This document shows, one piece after another, positions 7,771 to 16,732 of a DNA stretch of 23,250 nucleotides. The notes beneath the pieces are model-generated. The model was not told the DNA's origin and ran no database searches. It saw only the letters and a list, made by a program, of their open reading frames with translations. The first letter of the stretch is position 1; each line of letters starts with the position of its first letter. The stretch lies in contig CAZMEX010000054.1 in assembly GCA_964565415.1 (NCBI GenBank), positions 1 to 23,250 on the forward strand. The letters run 5' to 3'. This stretch comes from JAIOSM01 sp964565415. Its GTDB lineage: Bacteria; Desulfobacterota; Desulfobacteria; Desulfobacterales; Desulfobacteraceae. Made by a program: the position numbers and the translations under genes.

Positions 7771-7835
7771 ATGAAATGCAGAGGCTAAGCCACAAAATTC
7801 AGAACTTTTATTCAAAATTTAACAAAAGGTGATAT

Positions 7836-8843
7836 ATGAACTCTAAAGAACCTAATTTAACTGAAGCTGATATAGATCGTTTCAGGAAATATTTCACAGC
7901 CATTGAACAGGGTGTTGCAACCATGATTGTTGGCCAGAAAGATGTTGTTGCACAATTGTCAGCAGGTTTGATGTGTGGCGGTCATATTTTACTCGTAGGT
8001 GTTCCTGGTCTTGGTAAGACTTTACTTGCAAAAACAATAACAAAAGTCTTAGGGTGGCAGTATCAAAGGATTCAATTCACACCGGATTTAATGCCTGCTG
8101 ATATTACCGGAACACAAATACTGCAATCCGAGGACACAGGTCAGCGCCGAGAGTTGGTTTTCCATAAGGGACCAATATTTACAAATTTACTGCTGGCTGA
8201 TGAGATTAACCGTACTCCTCCTAAAACCCAGGCTGCATTGCTCGAAGCAATGCAGGAACTTGCTGTAACAATTGGGGGAACTACCCACCAAATAAATCCC
8301 CCATTTGTTGTTATTGCTACACAAAATCCAATTGAGCAGGAGGGTACATACCCTTTACCAGAAGCTCAGCTGGATAGATTCCTTTTAAGCATACACATTG
8401 ATTATCCGTCAACTGAAGAAGAAGCTGTCATTGCACAGAGACCCGCAAATTTAAACATTCCAGATATAGAACCTGTATCCTCACCCGAAGAATTTGCTAG
8501 TTTAGTCAAAATCATTGATCATATTCCAATTTCTTCACATGTAGTTGATTATACTGTTAATCTTACTAAACATACACGACCGAAAAGTACTGAAGCTGAT
8601 GATTTTATAAAAAAATATGTTAATTGGGGAGTTGGTCCAAGAGCGACTCAACATTTGATAACCGCTGCTAAGACTGTTGCACTGTTAGACGGTCGTCCGT
8701 CACCCGAGGTAAAAGATATTAAAAAAATGGCTGTCCCGGTATTGAGGCACCGTATTATTTTAAATTATAAAGCACTGGGCGAAGGTATTGAGTCACCCAT
8801 GGTAATTGAGCATCTTTTACAAACATTAAAAGAAAAAATATAA
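7836..8843 (+). CDS. MoxR-family AAA+ ATPase
   Basis: The 335-residue cytosolic protein has all MoxR landmarks: Walker A GVPGLGKT (55-62), Walker B LLLADEIN (118-125) with D122/E123, sensor 1 in ATQNP (N164), and EAQLDRF (177-182), which carries the arginine-finger region. The C-terminal lid domain (about 235-335) includes WGVGPRATQ, usual for MoxR. MoxR ATPases act with vWA partners as chaperones that remodel or insert metals into client proteins. It is the first gene of the operon, has a good Shine-Dalgarno AAGGTGA just before the ATG, and sits 2 nt before the DUF58 gene. The client is not indicated. Confidence 0.96.
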   Translation: MNSKEPNLTEADIDRFRKYFTAIEQGVATMIVGQKDVVAQLSAGLMCGGHILLVGVPGLGKTLLAKTITKVLGWQYQRIQFTPDLMPADITGTQILQSEDTGQRRELVFHKGPIFTNLLLADEINRTPPKTQAALLEAMQELAVTIGGTTHQINPPFVVIATQNPIEQEGTYPLPEAQLDRFLLSIHIDYPSTEEEAVIAQRPANLNIPDIEPVSSPEEFASLVKIIDHIPISSHVVDYTVNLTKHTRPKSTEADDFIKKYVNWGVGPRATQHLITAAKTVALLDGRPSPEVKDIKKMAVPVLRHRIILNYKALGEGIESPMVIEHLLQTLKEKI

Positions 8844-8845
8844 GC

Positions 8846-9754
8846 ATGGCAAAAAATTCTTTAGACCATCCTCTACTTGACCTGTCCAAAATGGAACTGC
8901 TGAGGCGTATCCATATTCAACCGCGCAGCCTTGCCGAAGGAACATATGCAGGTCCACACAAATCCAATTACCGAGGGACATCAGTTGAATTCTCTGATTA
9001 TCGCAATTATGTAGATGGTGATGACATCCGTCTGCTGGACTGGAAAGCTTATGCCCGTACCGACCGTTATTATATAAGATTATATGAATCTGAACGTAAT
9101 CTTTTAAGCTACCTCATGATTGATACCAGTGGCTCCATGGGTTATTCAGGAACAGTAAATCAAACAGACAGCAAATTAAAACATGCATGTCGCCTGGCAG
9201 CAGCACTGGGATATCTTACCATAAGAGAAGGTGATGAAGCAGGACTGACACTGGGAGGGCAAACCGTGGATACTCATTTAAACCCCGGGCGTTCTTTTAC
9301 CCACCTTGCAAAAATGTTAGAGATAATGAATAGTGCGAAAGCTTCGGGTAAAAGCGATTTAGCTAAATGTCTTGATTCTGTTTACTCCAGGATAAGACGA
9401 CGTGGAATTTTAATGCTGTTCAGTGATTTCCTGGTAGATCTCGACAAGCTATTTGCCACTATCAATTTATTTAAACGCAGTTTTTTTGAAGTCATACTTT
9501 TTCATATAGTTCACCCTGAAGAGATTGATTTTATTCCTTTAGATTCCATAAAATGTTTTGATCCTGAAACTGACAATCAAGGCTTAACAGTAGAACCTGA
9601 TGCTGTAGGGGATCTTTATATTAGAAAATTTCAATTATTTTTATCACAGATTGAAACCCTGGCACAAGGGCATGGATGCAGCTGGTATCTTACACGTACA
9701 GACAAAGACCTGTATCAATTTTTAAAACAGAGTTTAATGGAGAAATCAGTATAG
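8846..9754 (+). CDS. DUF58 protein with vWA-like domain, MoxR partner
   Basis: This 302-residue protein carries the DUF58 signature around residues 43-83 (RGTSVEFSDYRNY, VDGDDIRLLDW, RTDRYYIRLYESE). It runs into a vWA-like domain whose MIDAS is intact: D93-T-S95-G-S97 in MIDTSGSM. No membrane segment is visible, so it is cytosolic. DUF58 proteins are encoded next to MoxR in many bacteria and are thought to link the ATPase to clients or to the membrane vWA proteins. The stop TAG at 9752-9754 shares its last G with the GTG start of the next gene. Confidence 0.93.
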   Translation: MAKNSLDHPLLDLSKMELLRRIHIQPRSLAEGTYAGPHKSNYRGTSVEFSDYRNYVDGDDIRLLDWKAYARTDRYYIRLYESERNLLSYLMIDTSGSMGYSGTVNQTDSKLKHACRLAAALGYLTIREGDEAGLTLGGQTVDTHLNPGRSFTHLAKMLEIMNSAKASGKSDLAKCLDSVYSRIRRRGILMLFSDFLVDLDKLFATINLFKRSFFEVILFHIVHPEEIDFIPLDSIKCFDPETDNQGLTVEPDAVGDLYIRKFQLFLSQIETLAQGHGCSWYLTRTDKDLYQFLKQSLMEKSV

Positions 9755-11841
9755 TGACAGGGTTTATAAACGCATGGTTACTTGGAGCACTAGCTGCAAT
9801 TTTATTACCCATTGCAATTCATTTTTTAACCAATCCCCGTCCCAAGAAAATTTATTTCCCGACTTTCCAATTTCTTTTTGAATCCACCCGCGGCAAACAA
9901 AGGCTGTATAAAATTCGAACTTTTATAGTATTACTTACTCGATGTCTTGCAATTGTGTTTTTAGTCTTACTTTTTGCAAAACCATTTACACAAAATAAAT
10001 CCCGGGAGAAACAATCTGGTTCTTCAAACAATGTTGTTGTTATTATCGACTCAACCATGTCCATGGCAGCAAACCTGAACAATTTAACCTTATTTGACAA
10101 AGCACGGGCAGAAGCTACTAAATTAATAAATAATTTCAGTGCGGGCACACACATCGGGCTTGTTTTCATCAAAAACAGACCCGAAGCATTACTACCTGTA
10201 TTATCAAATAATATCAAAGCGCTTATTCAGGGGCTTGAAAAAGCCCGACCGGGCATGTCAACGGGCAGCCCCGGTGATGCCATTGAACTTGCAGGACAGA
10301 TGCTGGGCAACCCCGGAACTATACATATTTTCAGTGATTTTCAATATACTAATTTTAAAAAAAATAATTTTATCAATAAATCGCCCCATGGCATTATCCT
10401 GCACCCAATGACCAACACTGCAATTGACAATATAGCTGTTACTGATATTCAGCTCACACCTTCCAACCCTGTTGCAGGTGAACCCATTGAAATAACATGT
10501 CAGATCCTGAATGCAAGTTTACAACATCGCCACGAACCTGTTTATTTAAACTTCATGGGGAAACAATATACAAAAACTGCTGATTTAAAACCTTTTACAA
10601 CAACTCATATTACATTTGATACCATTGCTGAAACTTCCGGCATGTTCCAAGGGTTAGTAAGTCTGAAAACAAAAGACAGCCTGCAGATTGATAATCAACG
10701 GTTTTTCAAAATGACTGTCAAGCAATCAACCATGGTTTTAATTATCTGCGATCAGGATGAAAAAGATCTTACTTCGGGCGCTTTTTATCTGAAAACTGCC
10801 ATTGTGCCCTATGAAACAAAAACCGGTATAAAAGCTGTTATAAGGCATAGCCAAAATACAGATTCAGACATTCTCAATCAAACTGATATATTCATTCTGT
10901 GCCCACCTGTCACCTTAACTGAAAAACTTGCCAATGCAATTTCCTCCAGAGTAACAGAAGGGTTACAATTAATTTGTTTTACAGATGGGGACAAGGCACC
11001 AAAAATGCTTAACACCCTGAAGAAAGCCTCAAAAGGTATCCTAGCTCCACCGTTTAAATTATTAACCCGAAAACAGGCTGATGACAGCCGGGGAGATACC
11101 TTAACACGCATTGATTATTCAAGACCGCCACTACGATTATTTGCAAAACCAGGACAGGGAGATTTATCCAGGCTCCGCTTTAGCCGGCATTATAAGACCA
11201 CACCTGTTGACAAAAACATTTCATCCAGACCTTTTTTAATGCACTATCCTGATGGTTCTGCAGCCATGGTCATAACACCTGCAGCTAAGGGCAAAGTCAT
11301 ATTTATGAATTATTCCATTACACCACACTTTGGCAATCTGGTATCAAGCCCTTTATTCCCTGCTCTTATACATGAATGTCTGCGCTTTTCCCCATCCCAT
11401 GATTCTGCAAAATCAAATTATCCTGATAACTCCCTTGATATATTGGTGCCGTATTCATCGAATAATACTATGACACTACAGGTTAGAAACCCGAAAAAGA
11501 AGATTCTTGAATACAATCAAGTCGCATTGGGAAAATATATCAAGCTTACAATAGCAGAAACTAATATACCTGGATTTTATCCTGTCTATCTTGGTAAAAA
11601 TAAAAAAGGTTTTGGAGTAATAAATGTTAATCCAATAGAGTCTGACACCCGACTCTATCCCCTTGATAAAATAGAAAAAACGAGTATGCCGGGGCTTAAC
11701 AAGGCTGTTATTGCAAAAGCTCACAGCACCCTGCTTAAAAGTACACAAAAAAAACTCTGGCCAATTGCCAGCCTTGTACTTGCAGGATTACTTGCTATTG
11801 AGATGCTGACACTTGCTGTATGGCGAAAAAGGAATGGATAA
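9754..11841 (+). CDS. BatA-type membrane protein with periplasmic vWA-like domain
   Basis: From GTG 9754 the protein is 695 residues. The N-terminus matches the BatA double-transmembrane domain: helix 1 at 5-25, then NPRPKKIYFPTFQF, then helix 2 at 56-77 ending FAKPF. A vWA-like domain follows (94-245) with MIDAS D99-S-T101-M-S103, that is DxTxS instead of DxSxS, and FSDF as a later metal strand. The middle looks like an Ig-type beta domain (about 245-340) and a GATase-like region, and a last helix (about 669-690) anchors the C-terminus with a short basic tail. The upstream ATG at 9676 is rejected because it lies deep in the DUF58 gene. GGAG at 9739-9742 supports the GTG. It probably works with the vWA/GATase protein that follows. 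Confidence 0.9.
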   Translation: MTGFINAWLLGALAAILLPIAIHFLTNPRPKKIYFPTFQFLFESTRGKQRLYKIRTFIVLLTRCLAIVFLVLLFAKPFTQNKSREKQSGSSNNVVVIIDSTMSMAANLNNLTLFDKARAEATKLINNFSAGTHIGLVFIKNRPEALLPVLSNNIKALIQGLEKARPGMSTGSPGDAIELAGQMLGNPGTIHIFSDFQYTNFKKNNFINKSPHGIILHPMTNTAIDNIAVTDIQLTPSNPVAGEPIEITCQILNASLQHRHEPVYLNFMGKQYTKTADLKPFTTTHITFDTIAETSGMFQGLVSLKTKDSLQIDNQRFFKMTVKQSTMVLIICDQDEKDLTSGAFYLKTAIVPYETKTGIKAVIRHSQNTDSDILNQTDIFILCPPVTLTEKLANAISSRVTEGLQLICFTDGDKAPKMLNTLKKASKGILAPPFKLLTRKQADDSRGDTLTRIDYSRPPLRLFAKPGQGDLSRLRFSRHYKTTPVDKNISSRPFLMHYPDGSAAMVITPAAKGKVIFMNYSITPHFGNLVSSPLFPALIHECLRFSPSHDSAKSNYPDNSLDILVPYSSNNTMTLQVRNPKKKILEYNQVALGKYIKLTIAETNIPGFYPVYLGKNKKGFGVINVNPIESDTRLYPLDKIEKTSMPGLNKAVIAKAHSTLLKSTQKKLWPIASLVLAGLLAIEMLTLAVWRKRNG

Positions 11842-11844
11842 ATC

Positions 11845-14052
11845 ATGTGGGATATACAACCATTTTATGATTTAAAATTAATAGCAATAATTGGTTTGGT
11901 TTTAACAGGGCTTGCTGTATTGCAAATGATTCAGGAACATAAAATAAAAAAAAGCCGACGTTATTATTCAACACTGATCTTACGGATAATGCTGATTATT
12001 GCAGTATTATTTATTCTTATTAATCCTGTCAAAATTGCACCTCTACCAGAATCAAAACATCAAAAGCTTGTAGTATTGCTGGATCAATCTGCCAGTATGG
12101 CAACTACAGATACAGATATAAAACTTGACTCCCGGTTTAAAACTGCCTGCAAACTCCTTTCTAATCCTGAAGTCCATGACTCCCTTGAATCAGAATTCAC
12201 AATGATTTATAAAACCTTTGATCGAAATGTTACCAATTTCAACCCTGGCACACTAAACACTAAAGCTCCAGATGGTCTTGGAACAAACTTAAACAATGCT
12301 TTGTTACAGGCAATTTCAGAACTGGACAACACCAGGGATAATGCTGGTATACTCTTAATATCAGATGGGAGATGGACTAAAGAAAAACCCTTTTCAGCAA
12401 CCCAGATGGCCCTGGCAAGGGAAATTCCAATATGGACACTGTGTATTGGAAAAAAAGTGGACAGACAAGACGTCTGGCTGAGTACTCCCGCTGAAGAGAT
12501 GCTGGCGTTTTCAAATGATAAGGTGATTTTAAATGCTGTAATACACCAAACTGGATATCCTAAAAAAGGATTTAAACTTGATTTGTTAAAAGATGGTAAA
12601 ATCATTGACAGCAAATCTGTTATGCCGGATTCAAATAAAATCATAAAGGCAGGTTTTAAAGTGACTGCACCTCAAAAAGGTGAACACTGTTATACGTTTC
12701 GTGTCCCTTCTCAGCCGGGTGAAGCTTATACGCAAAATAATTCCCAGACTGTCTATCTGCGGGTAGTTGGAGAAAAAGTGAAAATTTTACTTGTGGAAGG
12801 GCAGCCCCACTGGGATACTAAATTTTTAGTCCAGACATTAAAACAGCATCCGCGGGTTGATTTGACAGCAGTATACAGGCTTGGCAGCAATCGTTATTCT
12901 GCAGTAGTATCAAAACAGGGTAAGTTCAAACGAAAAACATCAAATTTGTTCCCTGAAACAAAAAAAGAGATGTTTGAGTATGATATCCTGATTCTGGGGC
13001 GGGAGTGTGAAACTTTTATCTCCAAAAAATTTGAAGATATTATAACAGCCTTTGTGAGCAAACAGGGGGGTGGTCTAGTGTTTTCCCGTGGGAAACCATA
13101 CAGCTCAAAATTTTATGCTCTTGCAAAGCTTGAACCTGTAATATGGGGCAATAGTATGCAACAAAATGTAAATATTATGTTCCCAGAGTCTGCTTTATAC
13201 CATCCTGTATTCAGAAATATATTTACCTCCCAAGCCCCTGACAAATGGGTTGAGCAGATGCCTGAGCTTTCAGGGATCAGGCAGACCAAGGGGAAAAAGC
13301 CTCTTGCCCATACGCTTATAACCACTCGCCCCGGACCTGATAATGCCGAGCAAACCATATTAATGGCATATCAACGTTATGGACAGGGGAAGAGTGTCAC
13401 TCTTAATATGAATGGAATGTGGCAATGGGCATTTCAATTGCAGAAAGATAAAACCAACACCCTGCAGTTCGAACGATTCTGGATGTCCTTACTTCGATGG
13501 CTCCTGGAGGAGACTGATTTTCTGCCGGGAACTGATATCTCACTACGCAGTGCAAAACGATACTACACAGATGAACAAAAAATCCGCCTGGCAATAATGA
13601 CACGTGGATTGCCTTCGGAAACATATCTCCCCCGCCTTACAGTACAAGGAGAGGATTTCAATCAATCCATCGAACCTATAAAGAAAAAACCAAACCTTTA
13701 CACTGCCATTATAGGTCCACTTGCTCCTGGTACCTATGACATTGTATTAAATAATAATATTGGAGCCCCAGAAACCATAACAACCAAAATAAATATTGTA
13801 CCTCCAGGCATAGAGTTTCGAAACTTGAGTGCAAATCCTGAAATCATGGAGCATATTGCCAAGACAACCAATGCCAGAACACTTTCAGCAAATGATATTG
13901 TGAAGCTGCCAAAAATCGTCCATAAATGGAAAATTGCACAACAAATGACAACCCAAAAAAAAGATATCTGGGACCACTGGGCATTATTAGCAATAATGCT
14001 TGCATTCATGGGAATTGAGTGGTTCTTAAGGCGTAAAAAGGGGTTGTTATGA
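11845..14052 (+). CDS. Membrane vWA protein with GATase1-like domain
   Basis: The 735-residue protein has two N-terminal transmembrane helices (about 11-29 and 43-61). A vWA domain (74-225) follows with a full MIDAS: D80-Q-S82-A-S84, T147 in GLGTNLNNA and D174 in LISDG. After an Ig-like stretch (about 226-308) comes a class-I-glutamine-amidotransferase-like fold (311-430; ILLVEGQPHWDTKFL, DILILGRECE, GGGLVFSRG). No GxCxG nucleophile motif is visible, so it is probably a binding module, not an enzyme. A last helix (about 711-729) precedes a basic RRKKGLL tail. AAAAAGGAA precedes the ATG, and the stop overlaps the next ATG by 4 nt. Such proteins accompany MoxR/DUF58 in several phyla; their task is not established. 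Confidence 0.88.
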   Translation: MWDIQPFYDLKLIAIIGLVLTGLAVLQMIQEHKIKKSRRYYSTLILRIMLIIAVLFILINPVKIAPLPESKHQKLVVLLDQSASMATTDTDIKLDSRFKTACKLLSNPEVHDSLESEFTMIYKTFDRNVTNFNPGTLNTKAPDGLGTNLNNALLQAISELDNTRDNAGILLISDGRWTKEKPFSATQMALAREIPIWTLCIGKKVDRQDVWLSTPAEEMLAFSNDKVILNAVIHQTGYPKKGFKLDLLKDGKIIDSKSVMPDSNKIIKAGFKVTAPQKGEHCYTFRVPSQPGEAYTQNNSQTVYLRVVGEKVKILLVEGQPHWDTKFLVQTLKQHPRVDLTAVYRLGSNRYSAVVSKQGKFKRKTSNLFPETKKEMFEYDILILGRECETFISKKFEDIITAFVSKQGGGLVFSRGKPYSSKFYALAKLEPVIWGNSMQQNVNIMFPESALYHPVFRNIFTSQAPDKWVEQMPELSGIRQTKGKKPLAHTLITTRPGPDNAEQTILMAYQRYGQGKSVTLNMNGMWQWAFQLQKDKTNTLQFERFWMSLLRWLLEETDFLPGTDISLRSAKRYYTDEQKIRLAIMTRGLPSETYLPRLTVQGEDFNQSIEPIKKKPNLYTAIIGPLAPGTYDIVLNNNIGAPETITTKINIVPPGIEFRNLSANPEIMEHIAKTTNARTLSANDIVKLPKIVHKWKIAQQMTTQKKDIWDHWALLAIMLAFMGIEWFLRRKKGLL

Positions 14053-16724
14053 AAAAACCTGTGATAATAAAAACTCTTGTAAACCGCTTTTATTCTTACC
14101 ATGCTGTAATTGCGATAATGCAGGTTGCCTTTATCAGTGCAGTTGGAATAATTTTAATTATTTTTGGAGATGCTGTATTTGTATTGCCTGAATCGTTTAG
14201 AAAATTAATCCCCCTGGTATTGGCAAGTTTAATTTTATTAATGCTTGTTACCGCCTTCTTTTGGATACTACGAATAAATAACCTTAAAATTGCCAGGTGG
14301 ATAGAAAAAAAAGATCCAAATACAGGCAACATTCTGACCAATGCAGTACAGTTGTCTGAAAAACCTGCCCGATCAAACATTCATGATCTCTTATGCCGTG
14401 AGGCTGTCAAGCTTGGACAAGATATGGCAAGCCAGATTAAATTGTGGCCATTTATGCGTCGGCAAGTAAAATTATGGATATTTTTAAATCTAACCATATT
14501 ATGTATTTTTGGATTTGGAACAATCTTGTTCAGTGATCTGTTTTCTGCTGTAGTACCCCGTATTCTTGATCCCACAGGAGACCACCCCCCCTACAGCAGG
14601 CTTGTATTAAAGGTCTCTCCTGGAAACACCTCCGTAGTCTATGGTCAGAATATTGATATCCACGTACAAGCTCGTGGTCGACCTGTTGAAAATTTGTATA
14701 TAATTGCCACTACTGATACCAATATCCAAACCATGCCAATGTTTTTATCACCGGATCATATATATTGCCAGACCCTAACCCAAATTGAAAAACCAATGCG
14801 ATACCATGTAACTGATGGACGTGGGCGAAGCCACTGGTTCAATATTGATATTATATTAACTCCGAAAATCAAAGATATCCAAGTTGATATTACACCTCCT
14901 GAATATACTGGTTTGCCAACTAAACAGACCAGTATATATCATAAGAATATTAAAATAGCAGCAGGCAGCACAGTTGTTTTTACTGTTAAAAGCAACCGAC
15001 CCCTGACATCCGGCACCATAACTTTAAAGCCTGTACATGGCGGGCAGACAATTACCAAAACATTATATTGCAACAAAGATAAAAAAACTGTCAGCCACAG
15101 TTTCAAGTTAGATAAAAGTGTAATTTTTTCTGTCTCCATAAAGGATAAAAATGGTTTAACTTCAGCTGAAACAAAGCAGGGACGTATAGATATAATAAAT
15201 GATCGCCAACCTGAAATTTATGCTCTGGCTCCCGGTAAAAATGCTGTAGCAACCCCTGAAAGCATAATTCCCGTAGCTGTTCAGGTTGAAGATGATTATG
15301 GGATAAAAAAAATCCTGTGGTTCAAAGGCATCAACCATTCAATGGAACACTCTATACAAATGTCTTTTCCAGAAACAAAAAAATCTCAAAAATCTATTAC
15401 CGCCCATGCTGACCTTGATTTAAAAGACCTTGGACTGCGGGCAGGAGATGTTATTGAATATTTTTTTGAAGCAGTGGATAACAATCCTGATACCCCCCAT
15501 TTAATTACCAGCTCTTTATACCAGCTTGAAATTATCTCCATGGAACAATATCGTAAAATCCTAGAACAAAAAGCAAGACAAAAAAAGCTGTTTCAAACAT
15601 ATAACAAACTTGGTAAATGGTTGAATAATCTGACGGATAGAGCACACTCTCTGACCTTAAAAACAGATTCAACTCAATTAGCTGAACTCATATCTGACTT
15701 GAATAAATATAGGCAGGCAATTGAAAAAAAGCTGAAACAACCTGGATTATTTGATGTTGAGAAAATGTTTCATAAACAGTTGCAGGACCAGTATAAAACC
15801 TTAAAAGAACTTGATGAAAAAACCCCGGGTGATACCCATCAAGCTGCAATAGCAATACATAAAGAACTCACAAGGCTTGCTCAAAGTGAACGTAAAATAA
15901 TTAAAATACCATCACAACGTATTCGTGCTGTTGCACTGCTTATGGCAGAAGCTGCCAAATTTGCCTCCCTGATAAAGCAGCAGGCAGAAATAGTACATCT
16001 TGGCAGACGATTTTTCAATAAATTCAACCTGTCAAGGACCAACAGGCTGGAACTTGCTGAGATAGGAAACAGAGAACAACAAATTAATCAAACATTGAAT
16101 TTACTTCTTAATAATATTGAAAACCATATGAATTCTCTGCCCTTGACCAGGGAATACAAAAAATTACAAAATACAGTCAATCAATTTCGAAACAGTATTC
16201 TGAATGCAAATATTTTAAAGCTTCTGGAACAGGCTTCAACTGCTTTTACTGAACTTCAGGGAGCTCTTGCATATGATTTATCTGTAAAGGCCCTAAAAGC
16301 CATGAAGCGATTTACTTCCAACTGTAATAAGTTCGGACAACAAGGGCACCAAGCACTCTGTTTTCAATCTTTATTGCAAAAAAACCTTGGCAACACCCTG
16401 GATCAAATTTTAGCTGCCATGGGCAGCGGGTTAGGTGCAGGAGATGGTCGGCATGGCTATTCCATGATAGCAGAACAAGTTGCACTGTATGGACCCGGGG
16501 CTGAACTTATACAAAACAACATTGGTAGAAACAATTTGAAAACCGATAAAAATAAAGATAAGCAGACAACTGTCATGTCCATGCCAAACAAAAAGCACCA
16601 AAAAACCAATGAACTTTTTCAATCAATAGAGATGATGGAGAGTGTTAAGTTCCCAGATAAATATCGTGATTTAATTGGTGATTATTTCCGTAAAGTATCT
16701 GAAAGTATAACAGAATCTCACTAG
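14049..16724 (+). CDS. DUF4175-like large membrane protein with Ig-like and coiled-coil regions
   Basis: The 891-residue product has three predicted transmembrane helices near the N-terminus (about 19-39, 53-74 and 142-165). Between them is the motif IARWIEKKDPNTGNILTNAV (81-100), typical of DUF4175-like proteins of Bat clusters. The periplasmic part contains beta-rich repeats (about 180-500) with a PPEYTGLP motif and VEDDYGIKKI, usual in this family. A long helical, probably coiled-coil region follows (500-760) and then a Gly-rich segment (GSGLGAGDG, near 796). The family assignment is from pattern, not from a profile. It could be the scaffold of the complex, joining membrane and periplasm. 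It starts inside the preceding gene (ATGA) and ends 8 bp before the next. Confidence 0.78.
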   Translation: MKKPVIIKTLVNRFYSYHAVIAIMQVAFISAVGIILIIFGDAVFVLPESFRKLIPLVLASLILLMLVTAFFWILRINNLKIARWIEKKDPNTGNILTNAVQLSEKPARSNIHDLLCREAVKLGQDMASQIKLWPFMRRQVKLWIFLNLTILCIFGFGTILFSDLFSAVVPRILDPTGDHPPYSRLVLKVSPGNTSVVYGQNIDIHVQARGRPVENLYIIATTDTNIQTMPMFLSPDHIYCQTLTQIEKPMRYHVTDGRGRSHWFNIDIILTPKIKDIQVDITPPEYTGLPTKQTSIYHKNIKIAAGSTVVFTVKSNRPLTSGTITLKPVHGGQTITKTLYCNKDKKTVSHSFKLDKSVIFSVSIKDKNGLTSAETKQGRIDIINDRQPEIYALAPGKNAVATPESIIPVAVQVEDDYGIKKILWFKGINHSMEHSIQMSFPETKKSQKSITAHADLDLKDLGLRAGDVIEYFFEAVDNNPDTPHLITSSLYQLEIISMEQYRKILEQKARQKKLFQTYNKLGKWLNNLTDRAHSLTLKTDSTQLAELISDLNKYRQAIEKKLKQPGLFDVEKMFHKQLQDQYKTLKELDEKTPGDTHQAAIAIHKELTRLAQSERKIIKIPSQRIRAVALLMAEAAKFASLIKQQAEIVHLGRRFFNKFNLSRTNRLELAEIGNREQQINQTLNLLLNNIENHMNSLPLTREYKKLQNTVNQFRNSILNANILKLLEQASTAFTELQGALAYDLSVKALKAMKRFTSNCNKFGQQGHQALCFQSLLQKNLGNTLDQILAAMGSGLGAGDGRHGYSMIAEQVALYGPGAELIQNNIGRNNLKTDKNKDKQTTVMSMPNKKHQKTNELFQSIEMMESVKFPDKYRDLIGDYFRKVSESITESH

Positions 16725-16732
16725 GGGTTTAT

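Larger units (their letters stand above)
7521..7835. other. 315-bp intergenic region with promoter, dyad and possible leader ORF
   Basis: This is the only gap above 300 bp in the window. From left to right it holds a strong sigma70-type promoter (7528-7556), a short dyad just past the predicted start of transcription (7569-7596), a 46-codon ORF of uncertain status (7630-7770), and the Shine-Dalgarno AAGGTGA (7826-7832) of the MoxR gene. If the promoter is used, the MoxR-operon leader is about 270 nt long. No tRNA, riboswitch or terminator was recognised. Confidence 0.6.

Noticed and set aside
9676..9753. 26-residue N-terminal extension of the BatA-like protein from ATG 9676
   Set aside because: It lies deep in the DUF58 coding sequence in another frame; GTG 9754 has a Shine-Dalgarno and puts the first helix at the N-terminus as in the family.
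7836..11841. Idea that the MoxR-vWA genes form an anti-phage defence module
   Set aside because: No nuclease, protease, NTPase effector or mobile-element gene is adjacent; the composition fits the envelope-linked Bat type.
12207..12644. 145-codon minus-strand frame inside the vWA/GATase gene
   Set aside because: The plus-strand frame encodes an intact vWA domain; the antisense product has no recognisable motif and no start signal.
13734..14102. 122-codon minus-strand frame across the junction of two operon genes
   Set aside because: Hydrophobic content mirrors the membrane-coding sense strand; nothing supports antisense coding.
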